From Gemmatimonadaceae bacterium (lineage in GTDB: Bacteria; Gemmatimonadota; Gemmatimonadetes; Gemmatimonadales; Gemmatimonadaceae), in NCBI GenBank assembly GCA_013813715.1, contig JACCRF010000077.1, positions 1 through 64,000 of the forward strand: a stretch of 64,000 nucleotides of DNA, in the 5' to 3' direction. Within the stretch, counting starts at the first letter, position 1; the number at the start of each line of letters is the position of its first letter. Under the pieces are notes generated by a model, which had not been told where the DNA came from, searched no databases, and saw nothing but the letters and a program-made list of their open reading frames with translations. The translations under genes were made by a program, and so were the position numbers. Of the stretch, positions 17,533-27,618 are shown piece after piece.

Positions 17533-18237
17533 ATGAAAAGGCTGTCGATGGGCATTCTGGGAGTAGTGCTGGTCGCATCCATCGCCGCGTTCGCATCGGG
17601 CGGCTGGGCGGTGGTCACCGTTTCGAAGATTCCGGACGCATGGGTTGCCGGCAAATCGCTGCAGCTCACGTGGCAGGTGCGGCAGCATGGCGTCACGCGG
17701 CTCGACGGCCTTCGACCCACGCTCGAAGCTCGATCCGGTTCCCGGCGAGCCAGTGGAACGACCTGGGCGTTCGACGAAGACGGTCAGAAGGGATATCGCG
17801 GGAGGATCACTTTCCCCGAACCCGGCGAGTGGCAGGTCACGATCCACAGCGGTTTCGGACGGAGTCGAGCGGTTCTGATTCCGTGGCGTGTGGTGGATTC
17901 CGTTTCGCCGGTTCGCGGGACGGTCGAAGAACATCTTCGGAAAATCCGCATTCCCGCGCTACTCGAACCTGAACGCGGCCGCCGGATGTTCGCGGCGGCG
18001 GGATGCGTCACTTGTCACGTACATCGCGACGTAGGCATCAGTGGTGAGGTCGGAGACTTCGGCCCGGACCTGACCGACCGGAGATTCGCGGCGGACTATC
18101 TGGCGCGGTTCTTAGCGGATCCCTCCATCAAGCCACCAACGAACGGCAAACGCATGCCGAGCCTGGGGCTGAGAGAAAAGGACATCGCGCCACTCGTCGC
18201 GTTCATCAACGCCGAGCGCCGGGTGACGAGCCGTTAG
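17533..18237 (+). CDS. FixH/YtkA-like domain fused to cytochrome c
   Basis: 234 aa exported protein. Signal or anchor segment at about 5-27, a beta-sandwich FixH/YtkA-like region at about 30-130 (DAWVAGKSLQLTWQVRQHG, FPEPGEWQVTIHSGFG), then a small class I cytochrome c domain with heme motif CVTCH (about 158-162) and probable axial Met in GKRMPSLGL. Cytochromes of this size carry electrons in the periplasm. It is in tandem with the HXXEE gene but 78 bp away, and converges on the ROK kinase gene with a 12 bp gap. Confidence 0.85.
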   Translation: MKRLSMGILGVVLVASIAAFASGGWAVVTVSKIPDAWVAGKSLQLTWQVRQHGVTRLDGLRPTLEARSGSRRASGTTWAFDEDGQKGYRGRITFPEPGEWQVTIHSGFGRSRAVLIPWRVVDSVSPVRGTVEEHLRKIRIPALLEPERGRRMFAAAGCVTCHVHRDVGISGEVGDFGPDLTDRRFAADYLARFLADPSIKPPTNGKRMPSLGLREKDIAPLVAFINAERRVTSR

Positions 18238-18249
18238 CCCGTCCGGTTC

Positions 18250-19245
18250 TTAGGGGTCACGAAGTGTCTGAGCTCTGAATGTCGCAACGGCGCCAACCAC
18301 CCCCGCCGAAAGGGGAAGCGACCCGGGCACGATCCTGCATGCGTCCACCGCTGACTTGAAGGCTCTTCTCCGCACTTCGGCGCGAAGGGGATCGAATAGC
18401 AGGTCGCCGGCCTGCGTCACTCCACCGGCGATGACGAAGGTGTCGGGATTGAAAATGTTGATAAGATTCGAAACTCCGACGCCGAGGAAGTGCGCCGTGT
18501 CGCGAACGACCTCGAGGGCGACGGCGTCTCCTCGCTTCGAGGCCTCGAAAACTGTCTGTGCGGTGAGCCGGCCAAGATCGCCGTCCACCATCGAATGCAT
18601 GATGGAATCGCCTTCCACGTCGAGCAGCTCCCGCGCGCGTTCGGCGATCGCGGTGCCCGACGCGTAGGCCTCGAGGCAGCCGTAATTGCCGCACTTGCAC
18701 CGGCGGCCGGTAGAGTCGATCGTGGTGTGGCCGATTTCGCCCGCTGCATCGGACGCGCCGTGATAAAGCTTGCCGTCCAGAATGAGACCGCCGCCGATTC
18801 CGGTGCCGATTGTGAGCCCGACGACGTTGCGCCCGCCTTTCGCCGCTCCGCACCACCACTCGCCGAGTGTCGCGCAATTCGCATCGTTGTCGAGCGTAGC
18901 CGGCATGTTGATGCGTTGCGAGACTTCGTCGCGCAACGGAAAATCGTGCCAGCCCAGATTCGGGCTCGTGATCACGACTCCGCGGCTGCGATCCAATGGT
19001 CCCGGGGCACCAATCCCCACACCAAGAAAGTCGGATCGCTCGGCGCCGGTTTCCTGGCGCGTCTGGCCGATGACCTCCTCAACCAGCCCGGCGATCCGGT
19101 CAACGACCGCCGTAGCGCCTTCGCTCGCCTTGGTCAGGACCATGCGCATGGCGATCTCGCGCGTACCATCGGTCGGCATTGCTCCAGCGGCGATGTTCGT
19201 ACCGCCGAGGTCAATCCCAACTATGAACTGTTCTCGTACAGTCAA
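18250..19245 (-). CDS. ROK-family sugar kinase (glucokinase-like)
   Basis: 331 aa. The N-terminal phosphate-binding motif is GIDLGGTNIAAG, the catalytic/DNDAN block LDNDANCATLGE, and the ROK zinc site CKCGNYGCLEAYASG preceded by EIGHTTID. All match ROK glucokinases. It lies 12 bp downstream of the heptosyltransferase gene, which itself is 3 bp from lepA, so these three may share a transcript. Glucose is the likely substrate but other hexoses or ManNAc are used by family members. Confidence 0.92.
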   Translation of the reverse strand: MTVREQFIVGIDLGGTNIAAGAMPTDGTREIAMRMVLTKASEGATAVVDRIAGLVEEVIGQTRQETGAERSDFLGVGIGAPGPLDRSRGVVITSPNLGWHDFPLRDEVSQRINMPATLDNDANCATLGEWWCGAAKGGRNVVGLTIGTGIGGGLILDGKLYHGASDAAGEIGHTTIDSTGRRCKCGNYGCLEAYASGTAIAERARELLDVEGDSIMHSMVDGDLGRLTAQTVFEASKRGDAVALEVVRDTAHFLGVGVSNLINIFNPDTFVIAGGVTQAGDLLFDPLRAEVRRRAFKSAVDACRIVPGSLPLSAGVVGAVATFRAQTLRDP

Positions 19246-19257
19246 TGGTTCCCTCGC

Positions 19258-20298
19258 TTAGCCAAGGATTGTCGCGACATGATCGAAAATTTCGCCGGCC
19301 GAAAGTTCGCGCATACACCTCCAATGTCCAAGCGGACAGCGCTGCGGGCCGTGCCGGTGACACGGACGGCATGCGAGACCGCGATGACCCGCCGCGACGG
19401 AATGTGGAGCGAGCGGGCCAAATCCGAACTCGGGAACGGTCGGCCCGAAGATTGTTACCGTCGGAGTGCCCATCGCTGACGCCAGGTGCTGCGGTGCCGA
19501 ATCGTTCGCGACCAGCACCGCTCCCCTTCGTATCAGCTCCGCCGCGGCGAGCAAGCCGCAGCGGCCGGCAGCGTTGAGACCGCTGCCCGGAGGGAGTTGC
19601 GCGAGAATCGCGTCGCCGCCGGCCGAATCATCAGCGCCTCCGACAATTACCACATCGGCGAGCGGTGCGATGCGCGTGGCGAGCTCCGGGTATAAGGGCC
19701 ACCGCTTCGTGCCCCACACGCTGCCGGGCGCGAGCACCACTAACCTCCGCGAGGAATTCGGCGAATGCTGCGCGAGAAGCGCATCGACGGCGGCGCGATC
19801 GGCGTCCGACGGGTAGAGCCGGGGAGCGACCTGCTGCGGCTCCGGCTGATCGGCGCATTCCTCCATCGAAAGCCACCAGAGTCGCTCGGCGTGATGGCGC
19901 TCCGCACGGTAGGTGACCCGCTTCGTGTAGAGGCTACGACCTTGCGACGTATCGAAGCCGATGCGGTTCGGGATGCGGGCCGCGGTCACCAGCAGCGCGC
20001 TCCGCACCGATCCCTGCGCCATGTATGCGTCCGTGTAGAAGTCGCCAGTGCCAGTCGTGGTGGACAATCCCGCTTGTCGGACGCGCGAGACGGTCCTGGC
20101 GAAGCCCGGCAGCCCCTTGTCCGCTCGCCGTTTGTCGTAAGGAATGGCGTTTCTGATTTCTGGATTGTTGGCGAGAATCGCGGCGCCCTGTGGCGTTGTC
20201 AGCACGTCGACCGGCCCGCGCCGCGCGAGCTCCGCAATGAGGGGAGTCGACAGGATCACATCACCGAGAAAGCTCGTTTGTACAACGAGCGAGGTCAC
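19258..20298 (-). CDS. Heptosyltransferase-family glycosyltransferase (GT9)
   Basis: 346 aa GT9 enzyme expected to add heptose to the lipopolysaccharide core. Visible features are the N-terminal VVQTSFLGDVILSTPL, the central LAPGSVWGTKRWP donor-site motif, VIVGGADD, and the C-terminal ANDSAPQHLASAMGTPTVTIFGPT. The C-terminus has the Cys-rich LACRPCHRHGPQRCPLG typical of heptosyltransferases. It follows lepA by 3 bp on the same strand. Confidence 0.9.
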   Translation of the reverse strand: MTSLVVQTSFLGDVILSTPLIAELARRGPVDVLTTPQGAAILANNPEIRNAIPYDKRRADKGLPGFARTVSRVRQAGLSTTTGTGDFYTDAYMAQGSVRSALLVTAARIPNRIGFDTSQGRSLYTKRVTYRAERHHAERLWWLSMEECADQPEPQQVAPRLYPSDADRAAVDALLAQHSPNSSRRLVVLAPGSVWGTKRWPLYPELATRIAPLADVVIVGGADDSAGGDAILAQLPPGSGLNAAGRCGLLAAAELIRRGAVLVANDSAPQHLASAMGTPTVTIFGPTVPEFGFGPLAPHSVAAGHRGLACRPCHRHGPQRCPLGHWRCMRELSAGEIFDHVATILG

Positions 20299-20301
20299 TC
20301 G

Positions 20302-22098
20302 CTAATCAACCTGGAGCACGGCGAGGAACGCCTCCTGCGGAATCTCGACTGATCCAACCTGCTTCATCCGCTTCTTTCCTTCCTTCTGCTTCTCGAGCAG
20401 CTTGCGCTTTCTCGTGATGTCGCCGCCGTAGCACTTGGCGAGCACGTCTTTGCGCAACGGCTTGACCGTAGTGCGGGCGATGATCTTCTGCCCAATCGCA
20501 GCCTGGATGATGACCTCGAAGAGCTGCCGCGGAATGAGCTCCTTCAGCTTGTCGGCGATCTTGCGGCCCCACTCGTAGGCCTTGTCGCGGTGGATGATTA
20601 CCGAGAACGCGTCGACTGGATCACCGTTGATGAGCATGTCGAGCTTGACCAGGTCGCTGCGGCGATACTCGAGAATCTCATAGTCGAGCGACGCGTATCC
20701 GCGGCTGATCGTCTTGAGACGGTCGAAAAAATCGAGGATGATCTCGCCGAGCGGGAATTCCCAGTCGAACTCCACGCGTGCCTGATCGAGGTAGGTCATG
20801 TTCCTGTAGACGCCGCGCCGCTCGGTTCCGAGCGTCATGATCGGCCCGATGTAGTCGGACGGCGCCATGATCCGCGCTTTGACATACGGCTCCTCGACCC
20901 AGTCGACCACAGTCGAGGACGGCATAAGCGACGGATTCTCAATCAGCTGCATCTCGCCGTCGGTGCGAAATACGCGATACTCGACGCTCGGAACGGTAGT
21001 CACCAAATCGAGCTCGTACTCGCGTTCGAGCCTCTCCTGGACGATCTCCATGTGCAGGAGGCCGAGGAACCCGCAGCGAAAGCCGAAGCCGAGGGCGGTG
21101 GATGTCTCGGGTTCGTACTGAAGCGATGCGTCGTTGAGCTGAAGCTTCTCCAGCGCATCGCGGAGCGTCTCGTACTGCTGGGTATCGGTTGGGTAGAGTC
21201 CTGCGAAGACGAAAGACCGCACGTCACGATATCCCGGCAGCGGCTCGGGAGCTTTGTTGGTCGCGTCGAAGATGGTGTCGCCAGCGCGCGTTTCCTTCAC
21301 CGACCTCACGTTGGCGACTACATAGCCGACCTCGCCTGGTCCGAGTTCGTCCGTTCTCACTTGTCTCAGCTGGTTGTAGCCGACTTCGGCGACCTCGTAC
21401 ACGGAGTCGCTGGCGCCGAAAGTGATCTTCGTTCCGACTTTCATTGTTCCATCCACGACGCGTATGCTCGGAATGGCGCCCCGGTAGCGGTCGTAGTATG
21501 AATCGTAGATCAGTGCGCGCAGCGGACCATTCGCATTGCCCTGTGGCGGCGGCACCTTTCGGATCACTTCCTCGAGCAGCTCGATGATCCCGATTCCTTC
21601 CTTTGCGCTGACGAGGAGAATCTCGTCCGGGTCAACGCCGAGGAGGTCGTGCACCTCCTGTTTGCGCTTTTCGGGATCGGCGCTGGGCAGGTCGATCTTG
21701 TTGAGGACCGGAACGATCTCGAGGCCTGCGTCGAGCGCAAGAAAGAGATTGGATAGCGTCTGCGCCTGAATCCCCTGCGACGCATCAACGACGAGAATTG
21801 CGCCCTCACACGCGGCGAGCGAGCGCGAGACTTCGTAGGTGAAGTCGACGTGTCCCGGCGTGTCGATGAGATTCAGCTCGTATGAGCTCTTGTCGAGGGC
21901 CTGGTAGGTCATCCGGACGGCATTGAGCTTGATCGTGATGCCGCGCTCGCGCTCGAGGTCGAGCGTGTCGAGCACCTGGGCTTTCATCTCGCGTTTCTGC
22001 AGCATGCCCGTCGCTTCGATCAGCCGGTCGGCGAGTGTCGACTTGCCATGATCGATGTGCGCCACGATGCAGAAATTGCGGATGTGATCGAGATTCAA
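20302..22098 (-). CDS. lepA: Elongation factor 4 (LepA)
   Basis: 598 aa translational GTPase that acts on stalled or mis-translocated ribosomes. G1 is AHIDHGKST (about 13-21), G3 DTPGHVDF, G4 NKID. The LepA-specific C-terminal domain ends with [20 protein letters not shown] and [19 protein letters not shown]. Length is typical. The upstream 307 bp hold its promoter. Confidence 0.98.
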   Translation of the reverse strand: MNLDHIRNFCIVAHIDHGKSTLADRLIEATGMLQKREMKAQVLDTLDLERERGITIKLNAVRMTYQALDKSSYELNLIDTPGHVDFTYEVSRSLAACEGAILVVDASQGIQAQTLSNLFLALDAGLEIVPVLNKIDLPSADPEKRKQEVHDLLGVDPDEILLVSAKEGIGIIELLEEVIRKVPPPQGNANGPLRALIYDSYYDRYRGAIPSIRVVDGTMKVGTKITFGASDSVYEVAEVGYNQLRQVRTDELGPGEVGYVVANVRSVKETRAGDTIFDATNKAPEPLPGYRDVRSFVFAGLYPTDTQQYETLRDALEKLQLNDASLQYEPETSTALGFGFRCGFLGLLHMEIVQERLEREYELDLVTTVPSVEYRVFRTDGEMQLIENPSLMPSSTVVDWVEEPYVKARIMAPSDYIGPIMTLGTERRGVYRNMTYLDQARVEFDWEFPLGEIILDFFDRLKTISRGYASLDYEILEYRRSDLVKLDMLINGDPVDAFSVIIHRDKAYEWGRKIADKLKELIPRQLFEVIIQAAIGQKIIARTTVKPLRKDVLAKCYGGDITRKRKLLEKQKEGKKRMKQVGSVEIPQEAFLAVLQVD

Positions 22099-22405
22099 AT
22101 GCGTTATGGCGAGTGATCCCGGTGCATCCGGGAACGACCGTCAAATATAGCGGATGGGGAGCGATGTCCTCGCAGGCGTCGTCGCGTTCGTACTGGTACA
22201 GTTTGAATCACATCGAGTCAGTCTATCTGTTCCGAATCGGCAGCGCGATCTGAGGCAGTTGCCGACGCCTGCTCCGCTCACTCGTTTGTCCATGTACGAA
22301 TCCCGGGTCATGACTTCGACGGGCAGCGTGAGCGTTGACCGTCTTGATCATGAGTCGAGACGACCGTCCCATGGTGGATACTCAACTATTGCGCGATGCT
22401 CGCGG
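22099..22405. other. Intergenic region upstream of lepA without recognised gene
   Basis: Short plus-strand ORFs here have no signal, motif or codon pattern of a gene. The stretch separates lepA from the end of a lipoprotein gene on the same strand and probably contains the lepA promoter; I could not pick a convincing promoter or terminator by eye. Confidence 0.5.
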
Positions 22406-22906
22406 CTAGCGTGAGCCCCTATTCAGGCGATCACGGTGGTAGACATCCGTAACCGCTACATACCCGGCACCCGGGTTTACCGAGTACCGAAGCGTCAGCT
22501 GCGTGTCCGTGAGCTCAACCTTGGGATCGGTCGGCGGTCCTTCGATGGGCAGGCCCATCGGTCCGGCGCGGAAATATGTCCCGCTCAAGTAATCCCAGCT
22601 CCTGACCGAATCCTGCGAGAAGCGGAGTATGTCGTTGGTGAGGACGTAGGAGCCGTACTCGCGCGATATGCTTCCGACAGAATCGGCCGGTAGCTGAGCG
22701 TAGATGCCGCGGAAAGAGCCCGTGCGTACGTAATGCCCGTCAACGGTGAACTCGAGCGTCCGGGAATATTGCCCCATCGGGCTCAACGGCTCCGTCGCAC
22801 GAACCCAGCGACCGGCGAGCGTTTGCGAAGACGGTGCGAGGACGTCCGGCTGGCACGCGATGCCCGCCATGAGTAGCAGAGTGAGGCCTGGCAAAACAGA
22901 AGGCAT
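22406..22906 (-). CDS. Predicted lipoprotein, lipocalin-like beta protein
   Basis: 166 aa. The signal MPSVLPGLTLLLMAGIACQP ends in Cys18 with a slightly unusual lipobox (GIAC). The mature part has repeated beta-strand motifs: AGRWVRATEPL, RTLEFTVDGHYVRTG, YGSYVLTNDILRFSQD, which resemble lipocalin-like or DUF-type small beta-barrels that begin with a GxW. It lies 13 bp downstream of the DUF4384-type gene and may be cotranscribed with it. Confidence 0.7.
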   Translation of the reverse strand: MPSVLPGLTLLLMAGIACQPDVLAPSSQTLAGRWVRATEPLSPMGQYSRTLEFTVDGHYVRTGSFRGIYAQLPADSVGSISREYGSYVLTNDILRFSQDSVRSWDYLSGTYFRAGPMGLPIEGPPTDPKVELTDTQLTLRYSVNPGAGYVAVTDVYHRDRLNRGSR

Positions 22907-22919
22907 GTGTCCTCGATCG

Positions 22920-24146
22920 TTACTGCTTCTCCGGTGGCGGAGCGTTCTGCCTCACCTGCGGCCGCTCGACGCTTCTCTCAATCCGCTGCGGTGCCGCCTG
23001 AGCACGCGGCTCATTCCGCACTTCCACACGCGCGGGCGTCGGCGGCACGTAGCGGGGTTCCGACCGTGGTTCGGGCCGGACGTAAACGCGGGGCTCCGAC
23101 GGCATCGGACGCGACGGCTCGGCTCGGGGCTCCGGACGAACGTTGATCCGCGGCTGCGTCTCCATCCGCGGCCACTCCTTGCCATGCGCGCGAGCACGCA
23201 CCTCAGCGGCACGTCGTTCAGTAGCCGCACGCTCGGCGCGGTCGTTGGAAGGGAACCTTCCCTCTACCGGCACGGGCTCGAGCGGAACACTCGGAACCAC
23301 CGGGTCGCGCACGAGCGGCTTCGGGCGCATGCCAAGGCGAGGCCTCGGACCTGACGGACTGCCAGGCGTCTGCGGCCGGCCGATGATGACCGGACCGCCG
23401 TATGCGTTACCGTAGTAACCCGGCCAGTAGTGTCCGCTGCCGTAGTATCCCGGCCCGTAGTACGCCACGCCGTACGACTGGCAATAGTAATTGTGCCGAA
23501 TCCCGAAGGCGGAGACGCACAGGTCGTAGTAGTCCGATCCGTAATAACCGGCGTAGCGGTTCGCATAACGGCTGCGGTCGCGGTCGGAGTAGAGCTCATA
23601 CGCCACGTAATCGAGCGAGAAGTCGGCGTAAGTCGAGAGAGTGCGCGCGATGAAGTTGTTGACGATCGCGAAGGGATCGCCGTACCGCGACGTCGCGAGC
23701 CGCGCGGTGTTCCATTGCGAGCCAGTCGAGTAGTAGCGGAAGTCGAACCTCTCGTACGAGGCGATCGCAAATACGAAGCCCATTCCACGCGACTCGGTCA
23801 GGTGGAAGGCGCGATCCCCACTGTAGGGAATCTGATCGTTCACGAGCCGCGCCTGGTCGTATTGACGCTGCTCTGTGGGACGCCTGGGATAGAGCACACG
23901 GAGCTCGCCATCGGTCGTCACGCGCACCACCGTGACATACGCACCGTGCTCCGAGGCGAAATAGGGGCGGATCCGGTCGCCAAATTCGTACGTTGCCTGA
24001 TCGAGCCAGAGGTCCACTGCGGGGGCAGCTTGCCGCTCACGTACGATGTCCCGAACGGCCGACCGATCGTAATCCTGGGCTCCCGCAACTCCGGCGAGCA
24101 TGCTCACGAGCGCGCCCGACAGGGTTAACCCTCGCACGATTCTCAT
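22920..24146 (-). CDS. Exported DUF4384-type protein with Tyr/Gly-rich and Pro/Arg-rich tails
   Basis: 408 aa. Signal peptide to about residue 23 (LAGVAGAQ). Residues about 40-180 match the DUF4384 layout: VDLWLDQATYEFGDRIRPYF, then AYVTVVRVTTDGELRVLYP. Next is a Tyr/Gly-rich segment (about 195-250, many YYG and GYYG words) with two Cys, and finally a long Pro/Arg/Glu low-complexity tail (about 255-408). The tail suggests an extended surface or peptidoglycan-contact region. Function of DUF4384 proteins is unknown. It is divergent from mfd with only 55 bp between. Confidence 0.78.
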   Translation of the reverse strand: MRIVRGLTLSGALVSMLAGVAGAQDYDRSAVRDIVRERQAAPAVDLWLDQATYEFGDRIRPYFASEHGAYVTVVRVTTDGELRVLYPRRPTEQRQYDQARLVNDQIPYSGDRAFHLTESRGMGFVFAIASYERFDFRYYSTGSQWNTARLATSRYGDPFAIVNNFIARTLSTYADFSLDYVAYELYSDRDRSRYANRYAGYYGSDYYDLCVSAFGIRHNYYCQSYGVAYYGPGYYGSGHYWPGYYGNAYGGPVIIGRPQTPGSPSGPRPRLGMRPKPLVRDPVVPSVPLEPVPVEGRFPSNDRAERAATERRAAEVRARAHGKEWPRMETQPRINVRPEPRAEPSRPMPSEPRVYVRPEPRSEPRYVPPTPARVEVRNEPRAQAAPQRIERSVERPQVRQNAPPPEKQ

Positions 24147-24201
24147 TTGTGTCTCCGGATGACGGCCAGGTCGCTACCCCGCGGCCCTTCGTTACTATAG
24201 C

Positions 24202-27200
24202 TTGCGCGCAGTGTCCCTGCCAGCTCTTCTGGAGGCGATTGAGGCGGTACCCGAGTTTGCCGAGCTCGTCGCTTCTTTGCCTCCGCTCAATATCCGTTTA
24301 CACGCCTCCGGGCTTCCAGGTTCCAGCGACGCCGTCGCCGTAGCTGGGCTGACGCGCGCGACATCCGGCCGGTTTTTCGTCGTGATCGCCGAGAGTGTCG
24401 CAGGCGCCGAGCGGTGGCTCGCCGATCTCGAGTCGCTCGGCGACGCTGGCTTCGTCGCGTTCTACCCGCCGCGCGAAGGTTTCGGCGAGGCAGAGCCGCA
24501 CGCCGAGGTGGCCGGCGAGCGCGTCGAGACCCTCGAGCGGCTCGGCCGTGGCGAGATTCGCGTTCTCCTCACAACGGCGCGGGCGCTCCTCGAGCGCACG
24601 CAGCTCCCGCGGGCGCTCGCGTCGACGCGTCTCGAGCTGAGAAAGGGCGACACCCGGCGCCCGGAAGATCTCGCGGCGCATCTCGAGTCGATCGGATTCG
24701 ATCGCGTACCAATGGTTGACGACGTTGCGCAATTCAGCGTGCGGGGCGGCATCTTCGACGTCTACAGCTTCGGGATGGCCGATCCGGTGCGTCTGGAGTT
24801 CTGGGGCGACGAAGTCTCGGAGCTGAGGCATTTCGACCTCATCACCCAGCGGTCTACGCGAGACGCCGATCTCGCGCTGGTGCTGCCGGTGGATGGACAG
24901 CTTACGGGCATCGCGGACGAGACCGAGCGGGTGTCGATCACCGCCCTATTTCCGCCTGACACAATCGTCGTGATTCCCGAGGACAGCCACGTCGGGCCGG
25001 AGCTGCAACGGACGTGGGACGAGGCGCAACACCATATCGACCTCGCTCGCCGTCGCGGCGAGGACACGCCTGGACGCAGCGAGCTGTACGAAACGCCCGA
25101 GGGAACTCTCCGCACCATTGCCTCGCTCGGAATCATCGAAATCAGCGGCGCGCTGAACGGCAGAGAGACACGGCAAACGATCGTCAAAACAACGGACGCA
25201 AGCGGTAACGACACGCATATCCCTCAGAACGGCGCAGAGCCCCTGCGATTCCAGTTTCCGATTGTTCCTCCGGAACCAATCCAGCGCGACATGAATCGCC
25301 TGCGCGAGGTCGCGTCTGATGGAATCCCTACGATCATTCTTTGCGACAACGCCGGACAGGCCGAGCGGCTCGACGAGCTCCTCACCGAAGGCGGCCGGCC
25401 GGTTAGCGCTGCGCTCGCCATCGGAGTGCTTCACGGTGGCTTCGTCATTCCGCCCTGGGGATATCAATCGCGCGGGCTTCGCGTCCTCACCGACCACGAA
25501 ATTTTTCGCCGCGAACGCCGCATCCGTCGCGCGCGGCGGTATGCCGCCGGCACATCGATCGAAACACTCACGGCGCTCACGCCAGGCGACTACGTCGTGC
25601 ATCTGGAGCACGGCGTCGGCATCTACCGGGGAATCGAGAAGATCTTCGTGCGCGAGAGCACCGTAGAGGCTGCCGTCATCGAGTACGAGGGCGGCTCGCG
25701 CCTCAATGTCCCACTGTATCGCATCGACCAGATAGAGCGCTTCCGCTCGGCAGCCGATATCTCCGCGGAAAGCCCGCCGCCGCGGCTCCACACCCTCGGC
25801 GGCAAGCGGTGGGCGCAGCAGCGCGATCGCACCCGGACGGCGATCAGGGAGATGACGGTGGAGCTGCTGGATTTGTACGCGCGCCGCAAAGTTGCGTCGC
25901 GGGCGCCGCACGTGCCGGACACTCCATGGCAGCGTCAGCTCGAGTCGTCCTTTCTGTTCGAGGACACGCCCGACCAGCGCACCGCGACCTCCGATGTCAA
26001 ATCGGATATGGAGCGTCCGCGGCCGATGGACCGGCTGCTCGTCGGCGACGTCGGTTACGGAAAGACGGAGATCGCCGTACGCGCGGCATTCAAGGCGGTG
26101 CAATCCGAGCGGCAGGTCGCCGTCCTCGTGCCGACGACGATTCTCGCCGAGCAGCACGCGCGCACGTTCGGCGACAGGCTGGCCGATTTTCCGGTGACGG
26201 TGCGCACGATGAGCCGGTTCGAGACGCCGAAGCAGCAGGCCGACGTTATCAACGACCTGTCGTCGGGCAAGATCGACATCGTGATCGGCACTCACCGTAT
26301 CCTGAGCCCCGACGTCAGCTTCAAGAACCTCGGAGTGATCATCGTGGACGAGGAGCACAGGTTCGGGGTGAAGCACAAGGAGCGGCTGAAACAGCTCAAG
26401 CTCGACACCGACGTGCTCACGCTCACCGCGACGCCGATTCCGCGGACGCTCCATCTGTCGCTCGCCGGCCTGCGCGACATGACGCTGATGCAGACTCCGC
26501 CTCGCGACCGGTCGCCGGTGCTGACGTTCGTCGAACCGTGGGACGACGAGCTGATCGAGGAGGGAATCACCCGGGAACTCGACCGCGGAGGCCAGGTCTT
26601 TTTCGTCCACAACCGCATCGACACGATCGAGGCGATCGCCGACCACATCCGCCGCATCGTGCCGCGCGCCCGGATCGACGTCGGCCACGGGCAGTTGCGC
26701 GAGCGCGGCCTGGAGGACGTAATGCGGCGATTCGTGGATGGAGAAACCGATGTGCTCGTCTCGACGATGATCGTCGAATCGGGCCTCGACGTGCCAAACG
26801 CGAACACGATGTTCGTCAACCGCGCCGACCACTTTGGGCTCGCGCAGCTCTATCAGCTTCGCGGCCGTGTTGGGCGATCTCACCGGCGCGCCAACTGCTA
26901 TCTCCTCGTTCCCGAGACGGACCTCGACGAGGAGGCCAACCGCCGCCTGAAGATTCTCGAGCACCACACCGAGCTCGGCGCCGGCTACCGCATCGCGCTG
27001 AAGGACCTGGAGCTGCGGGGCGCGGGCAATTTGCTCGGCCCGGAACAGTCGGGATTCGTGCAGGCGGTTGGATTCGACATGTACCTGCGCATGCTGGACG
27101 AGACCGTACGGCGGCTGATGGCCGGCGATACCGCGCCCAAGCTCCAGCCAGCCGACGTCTCGGTTGACACGCCGTCATACCTCCCCGACGACTACGTCAC

Positions 27201-27582
27201 CAGCCAGGACGCCAAGCTGGACGTCTACCGGCGCCTGACTCACATGATGGATACCGCGGAAATCGACGGGCTGCGCGCCGAGGTGCGCGACCGGTTCGGG
27301 CCTCTGCCGGCACCTGCTGCGACTTTTTTCGCTGTGGCCCAGCTCCGTCTGCTGGGCGGTGCCGCCCAGATCGAGTCCATGCTGCTGCGCGGCAATGACG
27401 CACGTATTACCTTTCGCGAGCACGCGGTGCCCAGCATGAAAGGGATCTCGGCGGCATTTCATGAGGTACAGTTCCAGGCGGAGGTGCGGCGCGCGCATCC
27501 GCTGTCGCTAAAACTGACCCGGCTGGGCGGCGCGGAGCTGCTCGATGGCCTGGTTCGCGCCCTCGCGAAGCTGCGCAACTGA
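24202..27582 (+). CDS. mfd: Transcription-repair coupling factor Mfd
   Basis: 1126 aa SF2 translocase that removes RNA polymerase stalled at lesions and recruits UvrA. In order: UvrB-like N-terminal region (about 10-350), CarD/RID RNA-polymerase-binding domain (about 470-540, LTPGDYVVHLEHGVGIYRG), helicase domains (about 590-950) with Walker A GDVGYGKTE, DEEH box in IIVDEEHRFG, TATPIPRTLH and QLRGRVGRSHRRA, then the TRCF C-terminal domain (about 1000-1095). The start is TTG at 24202; GTG at 24211 is an alternative three codons later. Confidence 0.97.
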   Translation: MRAVSLPALLEAIEAVPEFAELVASLPPLNIRLHASGLPGSSDAVAVAGLTRATSGRFFVVIAESVAGAERWLADLESLGDAGFVAFYPPREGFGEAEPHAEVAGERVETLERLGRGEIRVLLTTARALLERTQLPRALASTRLELRKGDTRRPEDLAAHLESIGFDRVPMVDDVAQFSVRGGIFDVYSFGMADPVRLEFWGDEVSELRHFDLITQRSTRDADLALVLPVDGQLTGIADETERVSITALFPPDTIVVIPEDSHVGPELQRTWDEAQHHIDLARRRGEDTPGRSELYETPEGTLRTIASLGIIEISGALNGRETRQTIVKTTDASGNDTHIPQNGAEPLRFQFPIVPPEPIQRDMNRLREVASDGIPTIILCDNAGQAERLDELLTEGGRPVSAALAIGVLHGGFVIPPWGYQSRGLRVLTDHEIFRRERRIRRARRYAAGTSIETLTALTPGDYVVHLEHGVGIYRGIEKIFVRESTVEAAVIEYEGGSRLNVPLYRIDQIERFRSAADISAESPPPRLHTLGGKRWAQQRDRTRTAIREMTVELLDLYARRKVASRAPHVPDTPWQRQLESSFLFEDTPDQRTATSDVKSDMERPRPMDRLLVGDVGYGKTEIAVRAAFKAVQSERQVAVLVPTTILAEQHARTFGDRLADFPVTVRTMSRFETPKQQADVINDLSSGKIDIVIGTHRILSPDVSFKNLGVIIVDEEHRFGVKHKERLKQLKLDTDVLTLTATPIPRTLHLSLAGLRDMTLMQTPPRDRSPVLTFVEPWDDELIEEGITRELDRGGQVFFVHNRIDTIEAIADHIRRIVPRARIDVGHGQLRERGLEDVMRRFVDGETDVLVSTMIVESGLDVPNANTMFVNRADHFGLAQLYQLRGRVGRSHRRANCYLLVPETDLDEEANRRLKILEHHTELGAGYRIALKDLELRGAGNLLGPEQSGFVQAVGFDMYLRMLDETVRRLMAGDTAPKLQPADVSVDTPSYLPDDYVTSQDAKLDVYRRLTHMMDTAEIDGLRAEVRDRFGPLPAPAATFFAVAQLRLLGGAAQIESMLLRGNDARITFREHAVPSMKGISAAFHEVQFQAEVRRAHPLSLKLTRLGGAELLDGLVRALAKLRN

Positions 27583-27618
27583 GCTGTCGCTCGAACTCAC
27601 ACTGACACTTCCGACAAC

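Noticed and set aside
24946-26967. A 673-codon open frame on the minus strand inside mfd
   Set aside because: It is antisense to motifs of Mfd that are clearly conserved, and its product shows no domain; high GC leaves such frames open.
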